A stretch of 64,000 bases of DNA from Desulforhopalus singaporensis (GTDB lineage Bacteria > Desulfobacterota > Desulfobulbia > Desulfobulbales > Desulfocapsaceae): assembly GCF_900104445.1 (NCBI RefSeq), contig NZ_FNJI01000024.1, positions 1-64,000 of the forward strand. Reading direction: 5' to 3'. Below are positions 9,501 through 19,600 of this stretch, one piece after another (position 1 is the first letter of the stretch; every line of letters starts with the position of its first letter). The position numbers and the translations under genes were made by a program. Under the pieces are notes generated by a model, which did not search any database, was not told the DNA's origin, and saw only the letters and a list, made by a program, of their open reading frames with translations.

Positions 9501-9809
9501 GACCTCAGTAAGACACAGCTGATTCCATATACTGGAGCGACAATTACGGATCACAAGAGATTACTGGAAGATCTGGAAAAAAACCGCCTGAGAGGGTATT
9601 CGATAGATCGCGGGGAATTAATACCCAATATCTTTTCCGTTGGTGCACCAATCTTTGACAGAAACGGAACCATCGCAGCTTCCATCAGCATATCATCAGA
9701 TCCCGTCATGTTGGACCTGGACAATTTCTCCGAACTTACCGACGAGCTGATCCTGGCATCCAGGGAGATATCCCATTCTCTTGGTTATATTACCACGTAC
9801 ATCATTTAG
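9492..9809 (+). pseudogene. IclR-family regulator, C-terminal remnant
   Basis: From about residue 8 the frame matches the end of the IclR effector-binding domain: LIPYTGATITDHKRLLEDLE, GYSIDRGELIPNIFSVGAPI and FDRNGTIAASISISSD. About 100 residues remain. The DNA-binding winged helix and the first half of the effector domain are missing. The apparent start codon is inside the truncated gene, so it is not expected to make a working regulator. It is divergent from the gltS remnant and presumably once controlled it. Confidence 0.85.
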
Positions 9810-10168
9810 GAACCTGTATCAGGCTCTCCTCCACCCATGCATGAACTTGACAACAGCAAGATGATGCCCGAGTCGGCACGACACCTCACCCAACGTGTGA
9901 TCAACCATTTTCCCGATCGCTGCAAGCTGGTGATTTTCGTTCTTGACCAAAACGCAACCCGGCTTTGTCCAGCCCCACCCTCCGACCTATCTCCTGCAGA
10001 ACGAACCGTAACAACATTTTCATCTTGTGAGCTTTATCAATTGCTGGTACATACACTATTGGAGTAGTTCGGTTCCGGGCATTAACAGCCCAACTTCTTA
10101 ATATAATACCAATAACTATAGTTTACAGGTCAAGGCCTGCCAGTTTGGCCCCGGTGCGGCCAGAAAAG
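9810..10168. other. Stretch between IclR remnant and GntR gene
   Basis: About 360 bases. A 76-codon plus-strand frame at 9837-10067 shows no family I know and has no clear ribosome site, so I do not call it a gene. The AT-rich part near 10090-10130 probably contains the promoter of the GntR-type regulator. Confidence 0.4.
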
Positions 10169-10906
10169 ATGAATAAAAAAAAATCACCAAACAAGAGCCA
10201 GATAATTCACCAGTGGCTGATTGCCCAGATCGAAACCCATGAAATACGTATAGGCGATCAGCTGCCAACTGAAAAAATGATCATGGAACAGTTTCAGGTC
10301 AACAGAACGACCGTGCGCACCGCCCTGGCCAAACTGGAAAAAGCTGGCATGATCGTACGCAGGAGCGGCAAAGGTACTTTTTTAATCACCGATTCTCCTC
10401 CTCAGTTTGTACGTAACTTCAACAGGCTTGAACTGGTCGACTCGGATGCCGTGTCCGGTACGACCACCTACAGGACTATTGAGAAAAAATGGGTGGTCCC
10501 CCCTAAAAACGTTCAACTCCTGCTTGACAGCAAAGGAGAGGAACATCTCACCTTTTCAAGGGTTGTTGCGGTGGACGACCAGCCGACACTCATGGAGCAG
10601 ACCTACCTTTCTGAAAAATTATCAGACATTTTTACCGATCTGGACACCAACCAGCCTTACTATCCGCTTATCGAAAAATATGGCGGGGAAAAACTGGCCT
10701 ATGTCAAGATCAACTTCACGGCGACAAAACCTAACCCGGAGCAGCAGAAACTCCTCCAGGTCGATGAACATCATCCCTGCATCAGACTGCGCTCACAGCT
10801 GTACAACACCAAACACGAGATACTCGAATACGTTGAAGCGCTCTACCGCGGGGATAAATATCTCTTCAGCCTGGAATCACTCTGCTATCTGCCCCCCCAT
10901 CTGTGA
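10169..10906 (+). CDS. GntR-family transcriptional regulator (HutC/UTRA type)
   Basis: A 245-residue regulator. Residues about 5-70 are the GntR winged helix (QLPTEKMIMEQFQVNRTTVR, then ALAKLEKAGMIVRRSGKGTF), and residues about 90-240 form a UTRA effector domain ending in a typical LEYVEALYRGD segment. I chose the ATG at 10169 over an upstream TTG. HutC-type members sense small molecules such as amino acids or sugars. It sits beside the decayed amino-acid catabolism locus and may be its surviving second regulator, but it could also control itself only. Confidence 0.9.
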   Translation: MNKKKSPNKSQIIHQWLIAQIETHEIRIGDQLPTEKMIMEQFQVNRTTVRTALAKLEKAGMIVRRSGKGTFLITDSPPQFVRNFNRLELVDSDAVSGTTTYRTIEKKWVVPPKNVQLLLDSKGEEHLTFSRVVAVDDQPTLMEQTYLSEKLSDIFTDLDTNQPYYPLIEKYGGEKLAYVKINFTATKPNPEQQKLLQVDEHHPCIRLRSQLYNTKHEILEYVEALYRGDKYLFSLESLCYLPPHL

Positions 10907-11133
10907 TCGGCAGCGTCGTTCTGAATTGCCCGTAACGGATACAAAACAACCGTTCGCTGTTTCCCGGGAGGAACCGCCGGACGCTGTCTTTTCCGATCTG
11001 CAAGATAGCTTACCTTTTCCTTTACTCCATGGACATTCTGTATATAGTAGTAACCGTATTGCGTCGTCGCAATCAGCGCACGTCACAGATTTCAGGCACT
11101 TTTAAATGACCAAAAGCCCCGGCGGAAAACCAG

Positions 11134-12462
11134 ATGCAACGATCAGTTTTTGATAATTTGAATTCTCCCACCGAAATTCCTCTGGCTGAGAAGATCCGCC
11201 CACGGACTCTTGAGGAGATATGCGGGCACGAAAAACTGCTTTATCCGGGAAGTCCGCTACGGTCAATGATCGAGAAAGGGACATTTAGTTCATTTATTCT
11301 CTGGGGACCTCCTGGCAGCGGTAAAACGACCATAGCCAAGCTGATAGAAAAGCTTGTTCCCGATCGTTTTTTCTCGTTCAGCGCAGTACTGAGCAAAATT
11401 GCCGATGTCAAGAAACTGATGCAGCAGGCGCAGCAGATACACTTGCACCATAATCGCAGCAGCATCGTTTTTGTCGATGAAATCCACCGCTTCAACAAAT
11501 CGCAACAGGACGCTTTCCTCCCCTACGTCGAGTCGGGAGCAGTAGTACTGATAGGGGCCACGACCGAGAATCCCTCGTTTGAAGTAATTCCGGCACTGCT
11601 CTCCAGATGTCACCTGTTCGTGCTGGAACCACTGGGGGAGGAACAGATCGTCACTATTCTGCAAAACGGCCTGCCCCACCTGGGCAAGCGTCTGAATATT
11701 GCTCCTGAAAGTTTACAAATTCTCGCGAAAAAGTCCGGCGGGGATGCGCGAAGAGGGCTCAACGACCTGGAACTGGTTTGCAGAAATGCCGAAGTCGGCG
11801 ACACCATCACCCCCGAACAGATCTCAACACTGCTGAACAAACGTTCCCTGTTCTACGATAAACGCGGCGAGGAACACTTCAACCTTATATCCGCGCTGCA
11901 GAAATCGATCCGGGGAAGCGACCCGCAGGCGGCGGTGTACTGGCTTGCGCGAATGGTCGAGGCAGGTGAGGATCCGCTCTATATCACCAGGAGACTGGTA
12001 AGGATAGCCTCCGAGGATGTCGGCCTCGCCGACCCACAGGCAATAGTGCAGGCCATGGCAGTGAAGGAGGCGGTGCATTTTCTGGGAATGCCCGAGGCCA
12101 ATACCGCCCTCACCCAGCTGACCGTCTACCTGGCCACCGCCCCCAAGAGCAACGCCCTTGAGACAGCTTACCTCACTGCACAGAAGGATGCAGCAGAGTC
12201 AAGCCATCTCAAGGTCCCCAGGGCCATTCGCAATGCACCGACAAGGCTGATGAAGGATTTGGGGTACGGCGAGGGATATCGTTATTCGCACAACTACGAA
12301 AATCATTACAGCTACCAGAGATATTTTCCTGAAGAGATGAAGGAAAAGACCTACTACCGTCCATCCCGTTTCGGGTTTGAAAGAGAAATCCAAAAACGGA
12401 TTGAGTGGTGGAACCGGCTGAAAGCCGAAGAGTTGAAGAAACGTTCCCCCTCTCAGGACTGA
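11134..12462 (+). CDS. rarA: Replication-associated recombination protein A (RarA/MgsA)
   Basis: A 442-residue AAA+ ATPase related to clamp loaders and acting at stalled replication forks. Walker A GPPGSGKTT is at 58-66, Walker B VFVDEIHRFN near 112-121, sensor 1 GATTENPSFEV follows, then the tetramerisation domain (ASEDVGLADPQA, HFLGMPEANTALTQL). The C-terminus has the typical LPE-like RYFPEEM...YY segment. Length is normal for the family. It appears to be monocistronic or to lead into the membrane protein gene 40 bases downstream. Confidence 0.96.
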   Translation: MQRSVFDNLNSPTEIPLAEKIRPRTLEEICGHEKLLYPGSPLRSMIEKGTFSSFILWGPPGSGKTTIAKLIEKLVPDRFFSFSAVLSKIADVKKLMQQAQQIHLHHNRSSIVFVDEIHRFNKSQQDAFLPYVESGAVVLIGATTENPSFEVIPALLSRCHLFVLEPLGEEQIVTILQNGLPHLGKRLNIAPESLQILAKKSGGDARRGLNDLELVCRNAEVGDTITPEQISTLLNKRSLFYDKRGEEHFNLISALQKSIRGSDPQAAVYWLARMVEAGEDPLYITRRLVRIASEDVGLADPQAIVQAMAVKEAVHFLGMPEANTALTQLTVYLATAPKSNALETAYLTAQKDAAESSHLKVPRAIRNAPTRLMKDLGYGEGYRYSHNYENHYSYQRYFPEEMKEKTYYRPSRFGFEREIQKRIEWWNRLKAEELKKRSPSQD

Positions 12463-12502
12463 CAGCAGATTTTTAAAAATCACGTTTTAGATCGCCACAG
12501 GT

Positions 12503-13351
12503 ATGAATTTTCTGTTTGAAAAAATAACGTACATCTTCGACCCGCTGTACCATATGTGGGAACATGAACACATACACAGGAAAACCTCCTTTGCTCTTGT
12601 TATTTTTTTCCTGTGCAGCGTCGTCAGCATCGAAATGAAAAGACAGGGGTTGCTCAACAACGCCGTTGGCGCGATTATTCCGAGCAACCATTTTTACGCC
12701 GTGCACGGCGCCTTTACTGTTGTTCTTATTCTTGAAGTGATCAGCCTTATCTTTTCCCTTCCCTGCTCTTTCAGTAAATCGGTGGGAAAACAGTTTGAGA
12801 TACTGGCGTTAATCCTTATGCGAAACGCGTTCAAGGAGCTTTCCTACTTTCCTGAACCGATCACTTTTTCAGGAAACGAACATGCCATTCTCAACATTCT
12901 CTCAGACGGATTCGGAGCCCTGCTCATCTTCGCCCTACTGGGCGTTTATTATAAAATACAGGTATATTCTTCCGACGACAAAATGGGGCCGGCCGATCTT
13001 TTCAGTTTCGTTGCCGCCAAGAAAGGGATCGCCCTGCTCCTTCTTTTTCTTTTTATCCTGCTGGGGATAGAGTACTGGGTCGCGGTCATCCAGGGCAGCG
13101 AGCACCATGATTTCTTTTCCAGCTTCTACACCATTCTTATCCTTGCGGACATTCTGGTGGTGCTCATTTCCCAGTGTTTTCAGCCGTCTTTTTATGCGGT
13201 TTTCCGCAATTCGGGATTCGCGCTTTCTACGCTGATAATCCGTATCGCCCTGGCCGCTCCGCCGTTTTTCAACGTCCTGCTCGGCCTGGCCGCAGCCCTT
13301 TTTGCAATTTCGCTCACTTTCATGAGCAGAACTCTTTTCCGAAAAAAATAG
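12503..13351 (+). CDS. Multi-pass membrane protein of unknown function
   Basis: A 282-residue integral membrane protein with about six or seven hydrophobic segments (roughly residues 28-46, 66-86, 128-148, 172-192, 204-224, 233-255, 258-275). The N-terminus carries a His-rich stretch (YHMWEHEHIHRK). I do not recognise the family. It starts 40 bases after rarA and ends 3 bases before the convergent AmrS-type gene. No motif gives substrate or enzymatic role. Confidence 0.8.
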   Translation: MNFLFEKITYIFDPLYHMWEHEHIHRKTSFALVIFFLCSVVSIEMKRQGLLNNAVGAIIPSNHFYAVHGAFTVVLILEVISLIFSLPCSFSKSVGKQFEILALILMRNAFKELSYFPEPITFSGNEHAILNILSDGFGALLIFALLGVYYKIQVYSSDDKMGPADLFSFVAAKKGIALLLLFLFILLGIEYWVAVIQGSEHHDFFSSFYTILILADILVVLISQCFQPSFYAVFRNSGFALSTLIIRIALAAPPFFNVLLGLAAALFAISLTFMSRTLFRKK

Positions 13352-13354
13352 CTG

Positions 13355-14347
13355 TCAGCGCCAGACCCCGGGAAAAGAGTTTCCGCACCCGGGGCAGTTA
13401 CCGTTTACAAGCCTGTTGTCTGTAAGATGAAACCCGAACCGTGAAATGACCTGCTCCCCGCAAAAGTGACAGACACTGTTTGCGCCTTTTACTCCGGGAA
13501 TGTTGCCCGTATAAACGTGATGCAACCCCTGTTCATGGCCGATGCGGCGAGCCCTTTCCAGGGTTGCCGGAGGCGTCATCTTTCTGTCACTCATTTTATA
13601 GGTCGGATAAAAAGCGGTCACATGCCAGGGTATCCTGCGGTTGATGGCTGACAAAAACGCCGCGATCTGAGCCAATTCCTCATCGCTGTCATTTAATCCG
13701 GGAATAATCAGAGTCGTCACCTCGAGCCACACCCCGAGTTCGACGCATCCTCGAATATTCTCGAGTACAGGCTGCAGTTTAGCCCCACACACTTGCTGGT
13801 AAAAGGAATCACGAAAAGATTTAAGGTCGATGTTCATGGCAGTGAGAACGGGGGCCAGTTGCACCAATGTCCGGCGGGACATATAGCCGTTTGACACGAA
13901 AATATTTTTCAATCCCTCATCCCGGGCCCCGACACAACAATCGTAGGCAAACTCAAGAAAAACAGTGGGTTCGACATAGGTATAGCTGATTGAATCGCAC
14001 CCGCCGGCTTTAGCCGCGGCGACAATCTGCTGCGGCAAACGATCGGTGGTGACAAGGTCCAGGTTCTGTTTTACGGAAACCTGGGAAATAGAGCTGTTTT
14101 GACAGTGAAGACAGCGGAAGTTACAGCCGGGAGTGGCAATAGAATAGCTCAGACTACCCGGCAGCACATGATAAATTGGTTTTTTCTCAATAGGGTCGAC
14201 ATGCTCGGCGACAACTTTCCCGTAGACAAGGCTCTCGATGGAGTCACCCTTTCGCTGCCTGACCCTGCATTTTCCGAGCTGTCCGTCTTTGAGCTCGCAC
14301 TCCTGATAACAAACGGGGCATGTGATTACTACCGTCTCCTTGGTCAC
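13355..14347 (-). CDS. amrS: AmmeMemoRadiSam-type radical SAM enzyme (AmrS-like)
   Basis: A radical SAM protein of 330 residues with the cluster motif in TPGCNFRCLHCQN (C-x3-C-x2-C) and an upstream cysteine-containing strand (CPVCYQECELKDGQLGKCRV), typical of the AmrS/PflA-like family that co-occurs with Memo and AMMECR1 proteins. The tail has CHFCGEQ and CPGCG pairs that probably bind a further metal. I chose the GTG at 14347 because GAAGG lies nine bases upstream. The frame extends 15 codons further. The chemistry of the family is not settled. Neither partner gene is next to it here. Confidence 0.88.
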   Translation of the reverse strand: MTKETVVITCPVCYQECELKDGQLGKCRVRQRKGDSIESLVYGKVVAEHVDPIEKKPIYHVLPGSLSYSIATPGCNFRCLHCQNSSISQVSVKQNLDLVTTDRLPQQIVAAAKAGGCDSISYTYVEPTVFLEFAYDCCVGARDEGLKNIFVSNGYMSRRTLVQLAPVLTAMNIDLKSFRDSFYQQVCGAKLQPVLENIRGCVELGVWLEVTTLIIPGLNDSDEELAQIAAFLSAINRRIPWHVTAFYPTYKMSDRKMTPPATLERARRIGHEQGLHHVYTGNIPGVKGANSVCHFCGEQVISRFGFHLTDNRLVNGNCPGCGNSFPGVWR

Positions 14348-14527
14348 GTCACTGTTTCCTTCTACTAATCGATGGCCAGGGAGGCGCGCCACCCGGGTAG
14401 CCTCCCTGTTCGTTGACCGGCGCTACTATTTTCATTTTTCCTGCCTGGCTTAAATTATAAGAAGGAAAAGCATGTTATGCCACGGTGACCGATGGTAAAA
14501 TCGCAGAAACAGCCAGACAGCCGACTC

Positions 14528-15277
14528 TTACGAGTTGCTCTGCCATATGCCATCCACACAGGTATAATTGGGTCGAAAATTCGCTTTATAGCTCATGGCG
14601 GAAATTTCATTGATCAGATAGCCGAGGTAAAGATATTCAATATCCCATTCAACACACAGTTCGACAAGATTGAGAATATTGAACGTCCCCAGACTACGTC
14701 TTGACTCCTCGGGATCAAAATAAAAATATACCGCATTGAGCCAGTTGTAGCCGATATCGATGATGGATGTTCCCACCAGCCTGGTGTCAATCCGATACTG
14801 TACCCGGGCACTGGTCACGATGTTGTTCAGGAAAAAATCACGAAAATAGCCGGTCGCCGAATTGTTTTCCCCGGGATACCTCTTTTTAAGAAAATGATCA
14901 CACAGTTCCAGTTCTTCCCCGTCCGGCGCCAGCGGCAGAATCTCCTGGCTGACATCCGAATTCCTGGCAGCGGTTCTTTTCTGGTTGCGATTGGGTCGGA
15001 AGGTGGAGCTGTGCAGACGGACAGGGATGCAGCTTGAGCAGGAAGAACAGCTCATACAGTAAAGACAATTACCGTTCCTTCTGTATCCCGCCGATAAAAA
15101 GAGTTCCATGGCGCGTTCGCTCAAGGGGGCGAACGTTGCCTGATGAAACGTTGCAACTGTGCCCACTTCATAAGGACAAGCTATATCGATATCGACAAAG
15201 AGATGGTCAACCCGCGCCTTCAACATCGCAAATTCGCGCGCACACCTCAGATCGTATGAAAGGGGCAACTCTTTCAT
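14528..15277 (-). CDS. bpt: Aspartate/glutamate leucyl-tRNA-protein transferase
   Basis: A 249-residue member of the ATE1/Bpt family, which transfers Leu from Leu-tRNA to N-terminal Asp or Glu and so marks proteins for ClpS/ClpAP. It shows the N-terminal Cys-rich half (GNCLYCMSCSSCSSCIPVRL), the FRPNRNQKRT basic segment and the C-terminal acetyltransferase-like fold (STGYFRDF-like ATGYFRDFFLN, LNAVYFYFDPEESRRSLGTF, YLGYLI). Length is normal. It has GGAAGG before the ATG. The next gene on this strand is gdhA, about 50 bases upstream. Confidence 0.93.
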   Translation of the reverse strand: MKELPLSYDLRCAREFAMLKARVDHLFVDIDIACPYEVGTVATFHQATFAPLSERAMELFLSAGYRRNGNCLYCMSCSSCSSCIPVRLHSSTFRPNRNQKRTAARNSDVSQEILPLAPDGEELELCDHFLKKRYPGENNSATGYFRDFFLNNIVTSARVQYRIDTRLVGTSIIDIGYNWLNAVYFYFDPEESRRSLGTFNILNLVELCVEWDIEYLYLGYLINEISAMSYKANFRPNYTCVDGIWQSNS

Positions 15278-15330
15278 CTACGGACCTTCCCTGTTTTTCC
15301 CGCCATGTGTTTTTGCCACACTACTGGAGT

Positions 15331-16680
15331 CTACACCAGCCCCTGGTCCAGCATGGCATTAACCACTTTAATAAACCCGGCGATATTTGCACCCGCCATA
15401 TAATCGCCGGATGCGCCGTATTTGGCTGCCGCATCCAGGCAGGTGGTATGAATCGATTTTATGATCTGCTTGAGTCTTTTGTCAACCTCCTCCCGCGGCC
15501 ACGAGATACGCATTGAATTCTGTGCCATTTCAAGCCCCGAGACAGCTACCCCGCCGGCGTTGGCAGCCTTTCCGGGAGCAAAGAGAACTTTTTCCTGATG
15601 AAATATATCGATCGCTTCCGGCATTGCCGGCATATTGGCGCCCTCACAGACGAGCCTTATCCCGCCGTCGACAAGGTGCTGCGCGTCCCGCCGGTTTATC
15701 TCGTTCTGGGTAGCACAGGGAAAAACGCAATCGGCCGGGTGCATCCAGAGTGGATTGTGATCAAGGCCTGGATCAGCCGGAGTATAGACGGCCTCAGGAT
15801 ACTGCTCGACATAGTCGCTGATACGTCCCCTTCTGATATTTTTCAACTGCTTAACATATTCCAGTTTTTCCCCATCTATCCCCGCCTCATCGTAGATGTA
15901 TCCCGAGGAGTCGGAAAGGGTGATTACCCGGCCGCCAAACTCGATAATCTTCTCCGCTGTAAATTGCGCCACATTTCCTGAACCGGAGATAAGACACTTC
16001 TTGTTTTCCAGCCTGTCACCGTATACTCCGAGCATCTCTGAGGCGAAATAGACGACACCGTATCCGGTTGCCTCCGGCCGGATAAGGCTGCCTCCCCACC
16101 CGAGACTCTTTCCGGTAAGGACTCCGGTAAACTCGTTGGATAATTTTTTATACATGCCAAAGAGATATCCAATTTCTCTGGCTCCGACCCCGATGTCTCC
16201 TGCAGGCACATCGGTGTTGGGGCCTATGTGACGAAAAAGTTCGGCCATAAATGCCTGGCAGAACCGCATCACCTCTCCATCAGACCTTCCCTTCGGGTCG
16301 AAATCGGCTCCTCCCTTGCCGCCCCCCATGGACAGCGTCGTCAAAGAGTTTTTAAAGACCTGCTCAAAAGCGAGAAACTTTATGATGCCGAGGTTGACCG
16401 AATTATGAAAACGCAACCCGCCCTTGTAGGGTCCAAGGGCGCTGTTCATCTCCACCCTGAACCCGCGGTTAACATGCACCTGCCCTTCGTCATCCATCCA
16501 AGGTATCCGAAATATAATTATCCTTTCAGGCTCGGTGATCCGCTCCAGCACCGCCTGCTGACGAAACTCCAGGTGCTGGTCGAGTACCGGTTTCACGCTC
16601 TGTAAAACCTCCTCCACCGCCTGATGAAACTCACGCTGTTCGGGGTCTCTCTCCTTTATCCTCGCAACCATTTCCTCCAT
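15331..16680 (-). CDS. gdhA: NADP-type glutamate dehydrogenase
   Basis: A 449-residue hexameric-type glutamate dehydrogenase, making glutamate from 2-oxoglutarate, ammonium and NAD(P)H. It has GPYKGGLRFH, the catalytic region GGGKGGADFDPKGRS, and the dinucleotide fold SGSGNVAQ. E. coli GdhA is about 447 residues. I chose the ATG at 16680 because the stop of the upstream 1016-codon gene overlaps it as TAATG and AGGGAG lies upstream. The frame itself extends 20 codons further inside that gene. Translation is therefore probably coupled to the PPDK-like protein, an unusual partnership. Confidence 0.96.
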   Translation of the reverse strand: MEEMVARIKERDPEQREFHQAVEEVLQSVKPVLDQHLEFRQQAVLERITEPERIIIFRIPWMDDEGQVHVNRGFRVEMNSALGPYKGGLRFHNSVNLGIIKFLAFEQVFKNSLTTLSMGGGKGGADFDPKGRSDGEVMRFCQAFMAELFRHIGPNTDVPAGDIGVGAREIGYLFGMYKKLSNEFTGVLTGKSLGWGGSLIRPEATGYGVVYFASEMLGVYGDRLENKKCLISGSGNVAQFTAEKIIEFGGRVITLSDSSGYIYDEAGIDGEKLEYVKQLKNIRRGRISDYVEQYPEAVYTPADPGLDHNPLWMHPADCVFPCATQNEINRRDAQHLVDGGIRLVCEGANMPAMPEAIDIFHQEKVLFAPGKAANAGGVAVSGLEMAQNSMRISWPREEVDKRLKQIIKSIHTTCLDAAAKYGASGDYMAGANIAGFIKVVNAMLDQGLV

Positions 16681-19600
16681 TAGCATTCTCCCTTTGAAAT
16701 TCGACTGGTATCCCGAACGCCGCCCGGCTCTTTTGCGCACGAACCGTTGCCGGACAGGGCCGGCTCGAACAGCACACTCTCCGAGCGGGTCCCGTCACAT
16801 TTTAAGACGAACGGATTCGCGGTGCGGGCATGACAGATATATTCCAGCCTCTCGATTATTCTCTGCTTCTCCAGCCACTGCCAGTCAAAAAAATCAGCCC
16901 GTCTCCGCTCATCTGAGTCCTTCTTCCTGGCACCGTCCTCGTTAAGGGTCATGTAGGGGATTCCCAGCGAGGTGATGTTCTGGAAAAAGTGGGTCCCCTG
17001 AGACGCGTCCGCCTTTATGGTACTGTTTCGTACCTCGATTATCGCAGCCGCCCCGGAAATCTGGTTCCACTGCACCGGAATGCCAAGCCATGGATCCGCC
17101 GACCCCCAGCGGCCGGGGCCGATAAGAAGGAAAGGAACCTTGCCTGCCGTAAGTTTGCGGTTGATCTCTCCTATTTCCCAGGCCATCTGCTGTGTTTTGC
17201 CGAGATCGAAGGTTTCGGGATGCACGTACACTATGTCGGTAATATGCTTAAAATGCCCATGGCCGAGCAGCTGGGTGATATAACCGAATCCATTGTCAAT
17301 TTCGGCGTCGCAGATGTTTACATCGGCAAGCTCGCGGCCGGTAGCCATGGGTCGGATCTGCAAAAAATAGAACATCGATTTTTTCGGATCCGGATCAAGG
17401 TGCAGGGCAAACTCAATCTCCACGTCGCCGCCCATACCGGTTTTTCCTATTTTCAGCAATTCGCCCAGGACCTGTGCCAGGGGATAGGCACCATATTTCA
17501 ATATCTGATAAAAAGTGAGTATTTTCCGGCCTGGCAGGATGGTATCACGCACCCTGTGTTCTTCGGCCACATAGGTTGAGGCCACCAGGGAAAGAGCCAT
17601 CTCGCGCTCCGCGTCCTGAACGTTTCGTAACACCAGATTTGAGGTATTACGCTCAAAACAGTTTTCCGGACTGATATCAAGAGCCCAGAACTGGGTCTGA
17701 CTCCGCCGGAGCATATCATCCACAGAGTCGAACTGAAACAGTTTTTTCGGCTGCCTGGGGGAAAACCACAGAGATTTCCCCCCTTCGACAACAGTTTTAC
17801 CAAGGCCAAGGGCAATGTGGCAAATCCCCTCATCGGCCTTCAGATCCATTACCGGGTAAAAGTTATGGGACTGGGCTACCCCGCAGACGGCGGGATACCA
17901 GAAATCGCCGTATTTGTCCCCGGCCAGCTCCTGAATGATGACCGCCATCGAGTCTTCCCGTGCATAGCCGACCATTTTGGAAAAGGATCTGGGCCCCTCA
18001 AACCAGGTCGAAGCATAAACAAGCTTGATGGCACTTTCCAGCTGGGCGAGTCTCTCGTTGAAATCGGGATAATTATTTGCCAGAAAGTAGGTCGAATAAA
18101 GCCCCGCGTACGGCTTGAACTGACCGTCTTCAAGCAGGCTGGACGACCTCACCGACAGCGGTTTTTCAACCTTTTTGAGAAACTCCCGGAGCTCCTGCCT
18201 CAGCCAGGCTGGCAGTGGTGCATCAAGAAACAGATCGGCGATATGACAGTCGCGATAATTTTTACAGTAGTAAAGGTTGTTGTCCTCCACAAAAGCGTCG
18301 AAACCATCAGCGGTGATGACACATGTCTTGGGGATAATAACGGGAAATTCGCTCAGGATGCTTTCATGGTTGTAGGCACTCTGCAGACATGCCCATATAA
18401 ACGCTATCCCCCGGGCCTTGCCCCCCATCGACCCCTTACCGATTTTAACGAAATCCATAATGTCTGAGTCGTAGATATCGGCATCAAACCCGACGACCAC
18501 CCCCTGCTGGCGCAACCGCCGCAACGAGTGGACCTTGTGTACAAGATCATCGCGGATGGCACCCAGGTCGTCGGCTGCCGCCACATAATCCTTGTGCAGC
18601 CTCTTGGCCAGGATGACTTCGGCCCGAGCCATGACCCAGTTGGAAAAGTGATTTCTCTTGGTGTGATAACATAAAGACGCCTCCGGGACGATTTTCAGCT
18701 GGCGCTCAAACTCCGCCAGATTGGAGGCGTGACCGATTGCCGTCTCATCCGGCAGGCGAAAGATAAAATCGCCAAACCCAAGATGGGTGAGAAAAAAATT
18801 ATGCAGTTCATCCTTGATATGAGGGGACTTCTTGTCGATAAAGACAGCCGGGATGCTTTGCGCCTCCTTCCGGTTCGCCTCTTCCGAGGAGACCATCAGC
18901 AGGGGCAAATCGGCAATCTCGCTGCGGACTGTCTTAAGAAAATCCATCCCCGCATTGACGTTTGTCTTTCCGGCCCGGGGAAATCGCGCATCGGATATAA
19001 TGCCGAACACGTACGGTTTGTAAGCCTCGTAAAGCGTCAACGCCTCTTCATAATTGGTTGCCATCAGGATTTTCGGACGTGCCCGCATGCGCAACAAACG
19101 ATGTCGCTCATTGAGACTTTCGTCGAGCACCGACTGGGTTTGACGCACAACTTCATTATAGATCAGAGGCAGAAACAGGGAGCGGTAGAGCGGTGAGTCC
19201 TCCACATAAATTATGACCCGCACCATCGCCCGTTCCGTGTCCGGATCCACATTGCGGTGATCCTCAACGTTTTTGATGATTGCAAGCAGCAGATCGGCCT
19301 CGCAGCACCAGAGGAAAACCCTGTCGATCCCGTGACGGTTGACCTTATCGAGAAAAGATGACTTCAGGTTATGGGCAACCACGATAACCGGAATATCCGG
19401 GCGCACCTCTTTTATCGCGGTCCCCAGCTTGAAGGCGTCCACTCCCCCGAGAAAAGGCATGGTGATGACCATGTCAAAATCCATTTCCTTCACCATCCTG
19501 ACAGCTTCTTCGGCCGAAGAAATCCTTGTCATTTTGGGCGGTTTACTGAGGTTAAGGCCATGATATTCATTAATCAGCCGTGTCGCCAAGCTGCCGTCCT

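Noticed and set aside
9837-10067. 76-codon plus-strand frame
   Set aside because: No family, no ribosome site, lies in a decayed region.
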